A stretch of DNA of 64,000 nt, from contig NZ_LIRF01000004.1 in the NCBI RefSeq assembly GCF_001297705.1, forward strand, positions 558,001 through 622,000. The letters run 5' to 3'. The position numbers and the translations under genes were made by a program. Every line of letters starts with the position of its first letter. The first letter of the stretch is position 1. Below are positions 59,605-64,000 of the stretch, one piece after another. Source of the DNA: Chryseobacterium sp. ERMR1:04. GTDB taxonomy: Bacteria; Bacteroidota; Bacteroidia; Flavobacteriales; Weeksellaceae. The notes below the pieces were generated by a model. It was given only the letters and a program-made list of their open reading frames with translations. It was not told where the DNA came from and searched no databases.

Positions 59605-60693
59605 TTATTCTTCAATTTTCTCTTTTTCTTCGTCTTTATCAGGGAAGATGATTGATAAAAGAACCGAGATTATCAATACTCCACCCACAATTCCTAATGA
59701 AACTGGTGATGAAATGTGAATCCATGGTGCTATTAGCATTTTAACCCCGATGAAAGATAGGATAATCGCTAAACCATATGGCAACTTGCTGAACATGTGA
59801 ATGAAGTTCGCCAACAAGAAATACAATGATCTAAGACCTAAGATTGCAAAAATGTTTGATGTATATAAGATAAACGGGTCATTAGAGATTGCAAAGATCG
59901 CCGGAATTGAATCTACTGCGAAAAGTACATCCGTAAATTCTATAACCGCTACCACCACCAAAAGAGGAGTCGCCATTTTAATTCCGTTTTGAACGGTGAA
60001 GAATTTATCTCCAACATAATTATCTGAAACTTTCCAGAATCTTTTGATCAATCTTGCCCCTGCAGTATTGCTGTAATCTTCATCATCATCGTCGTCACCG
60101 CCTCCCCAAGATTTGATACCTGCATACACAAGAAACAAACCGAAAAGTACCATAACAATATTAATCTGAACTGCTTTTCCTAAAATAGTCATCTCAGGTA
60201 AATACGTTAAGTTGATAAGACCAACGCCTGCAAAAATAAATATCGCTCTGAATATCAAGGCTCCGATAATACCCCAAAACAATACCTTATGATGAAGGTA
60301 CTTAGGAACTTTAAAGAATCCGAAAACAAGGATAAATACAAATAAATTATCTACCGACAGTGCTTTTTCAACCCAATAGGCTGCTTGATATTGCGTGAAT
60401 TTTTCTACTGCTAATGCGTGGCTTCCCGGACCTAAATCTGAATTATAAACCCAATACACAACGCCTGAGAAAACCATAGACAGCGAGATCCATACCACTG
60501 ACCAAATCGTAGCTTCCTTAGAGGAAACTTCGTGACTCTTCTTATTGAAAACCCCTAAATCCAGGAGTAACATGATAACCACCGTTATCGCAAATCCCCA
60601 GACCAGGCCAGGGTGTAATTCTAAAATACTTTGATGTTGTTCCACTATATATGTGCTTTTATATGATAAAAGCAATAACTGTATGATACACAA
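59605..60693 (-). CDS. terC: TerC family integral membrane protein
   Basis: TerC/Alx proteins are inner-membrane proteins linked to tellurite resistance and metal-ion export. The sequence has about nine helices and the family motifs WVEKALSVDNLFVFILVF and FTDVLFAVDSIPAIFAI, whose Asp residues sit in the membrane, plus an acidic loop GGGDDDDDEDYS at about 200. The open frame starts with ATG at 60693, but a GTG at 60645 (VEQHQSILELHPG) would remove an unlikely hydrophobic leader and may be the true start. It is the last gene of the ter cluster, before a terminator. Confidence 0.92.
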   Translation of the reverse strand: MCIIQLLLLSYKSTYIVEQHQSILELHPGLVWGFAITVVIMLLLDLGVFNKKSHEVSSKEATIWSVVWISLSMVFSGVVYWVYNSDLGPGSHALAVEKFTQYQAAYWVEKALSVDNLFVFILVFGFFKVPKYLHHKVLFWGIIGALIFRAIFIFAGVGLINLTYLPEMTILGKAVQINIVMVLFGLFLVYAGIKSWGGGDDDDDEDYSNTAGARLIKRFWKVSDNYVGDKFFTVQNGIKMATPLLVVVAVIEFTDVLFAVDSIPAIFAISNDPFILYTSNIFAILGLRSLYFLLANFIHMFSKLPYGLAIILSFIGVKMLIAPWIHISSPVSLGIVGGVLIISVLLSIIFPDKDEEKEKIEE

Positions 60694-60731
60694 TTATTGC
60701 CGTTTTATTTATTTTATTGATTTATAATTTC

Positions 60732-61340
60732 TTACAAATATTTTTGCTGAACGGTCTTTATCGTTTCTTCCAATTTTTTATCCGCTGTAGGATCTCCAAT
60801 TGCGTTGAATTTCCATTCTCCGTTTCTCTTATAGAAAACGCCCATTACCATAGAAACATGACCTTTAAAAGATGCATCATTCGCAATGTCATATTTAGCA
60901 AAAACCTCTCTTACATTTTTAGGGCTTCCTTCATAAATACGGATAGAAGCAAAAGGAATTGTTCCGAAATCCTGACCTCTATAGCTGTTTAGCACCATCG
61001 CAACGTGCTCTACACTTGCATCTAATTGACTGAAATCAACCGTGATTACTTCATTATCAAGACCGTCATCTCCGTCTACATCTCCTGTTAAATCATCTCC
61101 ACTGTGCTTTACAGAACCATTTTTAGATTTTAGGTTTCCGAAATAAATTACTTCTGTAGCATTTTTATTCGAATCATATAAAATACAGCTTCCATCTAAA
61201 TCTACTGCTTCTTTTTTAGTCCCAAAAAAACCTTTTTTCTCAATTGCTCCCCAGTTGATTCCCACACAAGCTTGTGTAAGAGCCGACCCGTTTTCCTTCG
61301 TAAGGTTTATTCTTTGACCTTTTTGTAAGTTAATAGCCAT
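60732..61340 (-). CDS. terD: TerD-family calcium-binding protein
   Basis: TerD proteins bind calcium and support resistance to tellurite, phages and colicins through an unclear mechanism. The 202-residue protein begins MAINLQKGQRINLTKENG and has the CaII-binding repeat HSGDDLTGDVDGDDGLDNE, then FASIRIYEGSPKNVREVFAK and the GVFYKRNGEWKFNAIGDP ending. It has a slightly longer linker than classical TerD (KKGFFGTKKEAVDLDGS). It is one of two TerD-type genes in the cluster and comes after the unknown gene at 61410. Confidence 0.9.
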   Translation of the reverse strand: MAINLQKGQRINLTKENGSALTQACVGINWGAIEKKGFFGTKKEAVDLDGSCILYDSNKNATEVIYFGNLKSKNGSVKHSGDDLTGDVDGDDGLDNEVITVDFSQLDASVEHVAMVLNSYRGQDFGTIPFASIRIYEGSPKNVREVFAKYDIANDASFKGHVSMVMGVFYKRNGEWKFNAIGDPTADKKLEETIKTVQQKYL

Positions 61341-61409
61341 CTTTTAATGTTTAGTTGTTTATTATTTTTTTATTGATAGAATGCCAAAAACAATTAGCCA
61401 TTCTACTTT

Positions 61410-62354
61410 TTAATTATTTAAATTTAAATTCAACATGGCGCGAAGAATATTTGTTTCTTCATTCACATCAAATATTTTATTCATAATATCTACGTTTTCG
61501 AGATTTCGGAGATAATCTTTCAACACAGAATCTACATCACCCGGTAATGTTCGTTTTCTTTCGTGGATGGTTTCTTCCAATTCTTCATTTTTTCTTTTTA
61601 ACTGATTAATGATCGAAGACTGATTAGATTCATTTTCAGAAGTATCTAAATAAGACAATTCATCATCAACCAAATACATCTTTCTTTCCTCAATACTAAA
61701 AATAAAATGCTCATCAGACTGAAAGATCTTGAACAATTCATATTCATCTCTTCCAATACGATATCCACACACGAAACGAACTTTAAAACTCTGTATATTA
61801 AGCTTCCCCAATAATTTTCTTTCTATCGAATAATCCTGATACTGGTAAGAAGGAACTGTCTTTGCTTTTAATTTCGACTCGTCAGCTTCCGTTCTGTAAA
61901 ATTCTGCTGCATATCTTTTGTGAAAATATAAAACATCATTCCAATTCAGGGTAAATTTATCCTCTGTAAGATCTTTATACAGGTTTCTTAAATGTTGAGA
62001 AAATATACCGCTGTAGATTTTCCTGTCCGTTTCAAAATTATCAACTTTCTTTTCCTCGAAAGATTCAATATATTGATTATTAATATTAATCTCGTTAATA
62101 ACAGCCAACAGATCGTTTTCCTTTTTCTTTTTGATCTTGGTTAGCAATTCTATTAAACTATCGGTATACTGAAGGTGAAAAAGCTCAAGTTTACTGTAAT
62201 CTAACGTCTTATTTTCCTGAAATAAATTGTGTATAATATCTGTTTTAATATAGATTGATATTATGTCAACATTTTCAAAAAAATTAGAGAGAAGTTTAAG
62301 CTTGGTTAATCTTCTTTTGCTTTGAGATAGTATGCTTACTGCTTCATCATCCAC
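61410..62354 (-). CDS. uncharacterised protein of the ter cluster
   Basis: This 314-residue soluble, highly charged protein is not a family I recognise. It is mostly helical (KRRLTKLKLLSNFFENVDII, TKIKKKKENDLLAVINEI, QLKRKNEELEETIHERKRTL), with a small beta-rich middle (SFKVRFVCGYRIGRDEYELF) and a coiled coil at about 265-290. It has no signal peptide or membrane segment. It starts 15 bases after telA and lies 69 bases before terD, so it is surely part of the ter transcript. A scaffold or partner role for TelA/TerD is inference. Confidence 0.65.
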   Translation of the reverse strand: MDDEAVSILSQSKRRLTKLKLLSNFFENVDIISIYIKTDIIHNLFQENKTLDYSKLELFHLQYTDSLIELLTKIKKKKENDLLAVINEININNQYIESFEEKKVDNFETDRKIYSGIFSQHLRNLYKDLTEDKFTLNWNDVLYFHKRYAAEFYRTEADESKLKAKTVPSYQYQDYSIERKLLGKLNIQSFKVRFVCGYRIGRDEYELFKIFQSDEHFIFSIEERKMYLVDDELSYLDTSENESNQSSIINQLKRKNEELEETIHERKRTLPGDVDSVLKDYLRNLENVDIMNKIFDVNEETNILRAMLNLNLNN

Positions 62355-62369
62355 CTTAATACCTTGTTA

Positions 62370-63530
62370 TTAACCTCTAATATTTGCTTTTAATTCGCTT
62401 TCTAATGACTGTAGATCCTGATCCAGCTTTCTTCTGCTTTCTGTCCCTTGCTTTTGAATCTGTTTTACTTCATTTAAAGTATTAATCAACATTGCTGTTG
62501 TTTCTCTCAATGTTTCAGCAGATACAATAGTCTGTTCATTAGCTCTGGCAACATTTACGGAATTCTGACCCAAACGTTCTGCATTCTTTCTTAAGATCTC
62601 TTCTGTTGTAGAAGATACTTTCTGCTGAATCTCAATATTTTGCTGCTGTCTGTGCATGGCAACCGCTAATGAAAGCTGGTTTTTCCAAACAGGCAACGTT
62701 GTGGTAAGAATAGTCTGTGCTTTTTCTGCAATAGAAACGTTGTTGTTCTGAACCAATCTGATCTGTGGAAGAGACTGCATCATAATTAAACGTACGACTT
62801 TAAGATCTGCCAGTCTTCTATCTAATCTGTTGATAAAATCTCTCTTATCAGCAATTTGATACTCTGCATAATTCTGAACATTTGCTTCCATTTGTGCAAG
62901 TTCACCAGCCGCTTTTTCCATTCTTAAATTCCCTGCAATCACAAGGTCTTCAATTTGTTTGATGGAATTTACATTGCTATCAAAAATAGTCTGTAAAACC
63001 GCGTTGTCTTTCGTTGAAGTAATGATTCCTGCATTTACTTTATGCGAAATCTGGTCAATATTGGTAACGATCTTATCATATTTAGCAAATAAGTTTTCTA
63101 CCTGAGTGATCACTTTTTTCATGAAAGGCAAACGACTCAAAAAGCCTTTTACTTTATTGCCTCCATTGATCTCGTCTACATCAACGTAATTAAGCTCGAT
63201 CAATAAATTATTGATCAACTCTCCTACTTCGCCAGAATTTGATCTTCTTACGTTATTTAAAAAGCTATCACTTTGGTTGGCTAATGTTTTTTGAAGTTCA
63301 GAACCAAAATTCACGATAGAACCAGGGTTGGTTTCATCTATGGCATTGGCAGCCGTTTCATATTTCTGAAGGTCTGCACTTTGAATCTGAGCTAAATGTA
63401 CATTTCCATCTCTATCTACGAGAACCGGTGGAGTTCCTGGATTAGGCTGACTCGGCTGTGCGGGCTCAAATGTTTTAAGAGGTTCAATTGACTGTAATGG
63501 ATCAATTGGTTGGTTTGATTGATTATCCAT
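62370..63530 (-). CDS. telA: TelA-like toxic anion resistance protein
   Basis: The 386-residue protein belongs to the TelA/toxic-anion-resistance family associated with tellurite resistance. A Pro/Gln-rich N terminus (DPLQSIEPLKTFEPAQPSQP, then a linker) precedes the helical family domain: GFLSRLPFMKKVITQVENLF, FDSNVNSIKQIEDLVIAG, DKRDFINRLDRRLADLKVVR and NNVSIAEKAQTILTTTLPVW, the last being the most typical. It overlaps nothing but begins only six bases after the TerD-type gene at the window edge. Confidence 0.92.
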   Translation of the reverse strand: MDNQSNQPIDPLQSIEPLKTFEPAQPSQPNPGTPPVLVDRDGNVHLAQIQSADLQKYETAANAIDETNPGSIVNFGSELQKTLANQSDSFLNNVRRSNSGEVGELINNLLIELNYVDVDEINGGNKVKGFLSRLPFMKKVITQVENLFAKYDKIVTNIDQISHKVNAGIITSTKDNAVLQTIFDSNVNSIKQIEDLVIAGNLRMEKAAGELAQMEANVQNYAEYQIADKRDFINRLDRRLADLKVVRLIMMQSLPQIRLVQNNNVSIAEKAQTILTTTLPVWKNQLSLAVAMHRQQQNIEIQQKVSSTTEEILRKNAERLGQNSVNVARANEQTIVSAETLRETTAMLINTLNEVKQIQKQGTESRRKLDQDLQSLESELKANIRG

Positions 63531-63536
63531 AATAAA

Positions 63537-64000
63537 TTATTGATACATTGATACAAATTTGTCAAGACCATCTCTCTGACCTGCGCCTACAGCTTCGAAT
63601 TTCCAGTCTCCGTTTCTGTTGTATATTCTTCCGAATTCTACGGCAGTTTCAATAGAGAAATCTTCGTCTAATTCGTATTTTAAGATTTCTTCATTTGTTT
63701 CTGTATTTACAATTCTGATGAAAGAATTTCTCACCTGTCCGAAGTTTTGCTTTCTAGCTTCAGCTTCGTGAATGGTAACAACTACAGTGATTTCCTTGAT
63801 TGCGGAATCAATTTTAGTTAAATCAATTTTAATCTGCTCATCATCACCGTCTCCATCACCTGTTAAGTTATCTCCTGAGTGAATCACTGCTTTATCCGGA
63901 GACTCCAGGTTGTTATAAAAAATGAAATGGTTATCTGAAACCAATTTCTTGTTTTCTCCTAATAAAAATAAAGAAGCATCTAAATCAAAAGCTCCTCCTG
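63537..64000 (-). CDS. terD: TerD-family protein, 5' end outside the window
   Basis: The frame is open beyond the right edge: codons from 63999 down read GGAFDLDASLFLLGENKKLV and continue into SDNHFIFYNN, the GDNLTGDGDGDDE calcium-binding block, NFGQVRNSFIRIV, LDEDFSIETAVEFG and YNRNGDWKFEAVG. These are the standard TerD/TerZ/TerE landmarks. The gene lacks only roughly its first 25-30 residues here. It is more like canonical TerD than the copy at 60732. First visible gene of the ter cluster; earlier genes may lie outside. Confidence 0.93.
   Translation of the reverse strand, partial: GGAFDLDASLFLLGENKKLVSDNHFIFYNNLESPDKAVIHSGDNLTGDGDGDDEQIKIDLTKIDSAIKEITVVVTIHEAEARKQNFGQVRNSFIRIVNTETNEEILKYELDEDFSIETAVEFGRIYNRNGDWKFEAVGAGQRDGLDKFVSMYQ

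Noticed and set aside
1..64000. tRNA or rRNA genes
   Set aside because: No cloverleaf-like or rRNA-like stretch was recognised when reading the spacers; no computed scan was possible.

Overview
The window is chromosomal DNA from a low-GC member of the Bacteroidota, most likely a Chryseobacterium-like genus in the Weeksellaceae. The pointers are type IX secretion (T9SS) sorting domains, a PorZ-like propeller protein beside recO, TonB-dependent uptake, lipoproteins with Bacteroidota-style lipoboxes, weak or absent Shine-Dalgarno sites, several TAnnTTTG -7 promoter boxes, an AadS-type aminoglycoside adenylyltransferase, and a family of VGIN-type surface proteins. No rRNA, tRNA, CRISPR array or intact mobile element was seen. 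Species-level identity is inference.

Layout. 0-8 kb: a frameshifted shikimate kinase cut by the window edge, an Hsp15-like S4 protein, a divergent FKBP-like lipoprotein, a membrane-anchored glutamate-synthase-like protein, the tRNA methylthiotransferase MtaB, a DUF1572 gene broken by a stop codon, a SnoaL-like protein and a large T9SS type B adhesin-like protein. 8-19.7 kb: a nuclease-like orphan, a short alpha-glucan phosphorylase lacking the PLP lysine of the family signature, two small stress-type genes, a two-gene secreted operon, an unannotated double-glycine leader peptide, a dipeptidyl-peptidase IV-type S9 peptidase with a frameshift near its end, an IS1182-like transposase remnant and a TonB-dependent receptor. 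19.9-26.7 kb: three POT peptide transporters in series with a YhcG/DUF1016 nuclease between the second and third and a thioredoxin-like protein after them. With the S9 peptidase they suggest a peptide-using lifestyle. 26.8-37.3 kb: recG, an AraC regulator paired with a receiver domain lacking its phospho-acceptor Asp, a GNAT, dapA, and a tightly overlapped operon of a split 5'-nucleotidase, PorZ-like protein and RecO.

37.3-51.4 kb: a GH63/MGH1-like glucosidase and a glucose-1-dehydrogenase-like SDR, with two palindromic repeats and a GC-rich structured element around them; then GNAT, DUF1684, a clear cholesterol oxidase, AadS, Mqo, three tandem VGIN-module surface proteins and GpsA. 51.6-58.3 kb: a C-type-lectin-like surface protein, a block of about four 63-64-bp tandem repeats, an M23 peptidase, and an Rrf2 regulator-NAD(P)H-binding protein-MBL cluster in which two nearly identical 19-bp palindromes precede the first two genes. 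58.4-64 kb: a catalase-related protein and a tellurite/toxic-anion cluster (TerD, TelA, an unknown protein, TerD, TerC) running off the right edge.

Two coding frames (shikimate kinase and S9 peptidase) are broken by what looks like one missing A in an A-tract, which points to sequencing error as much as to biology. The best leads for novelty are the GG-leader peptide, the phosphorylase without its PLP lysine, the shared Rrf2 palindromes, the 63-bp tandem repeats beside lectin-like surface genes, the unknown member of the ter cluster and the actinobacterial-like cholesterol oxidase.
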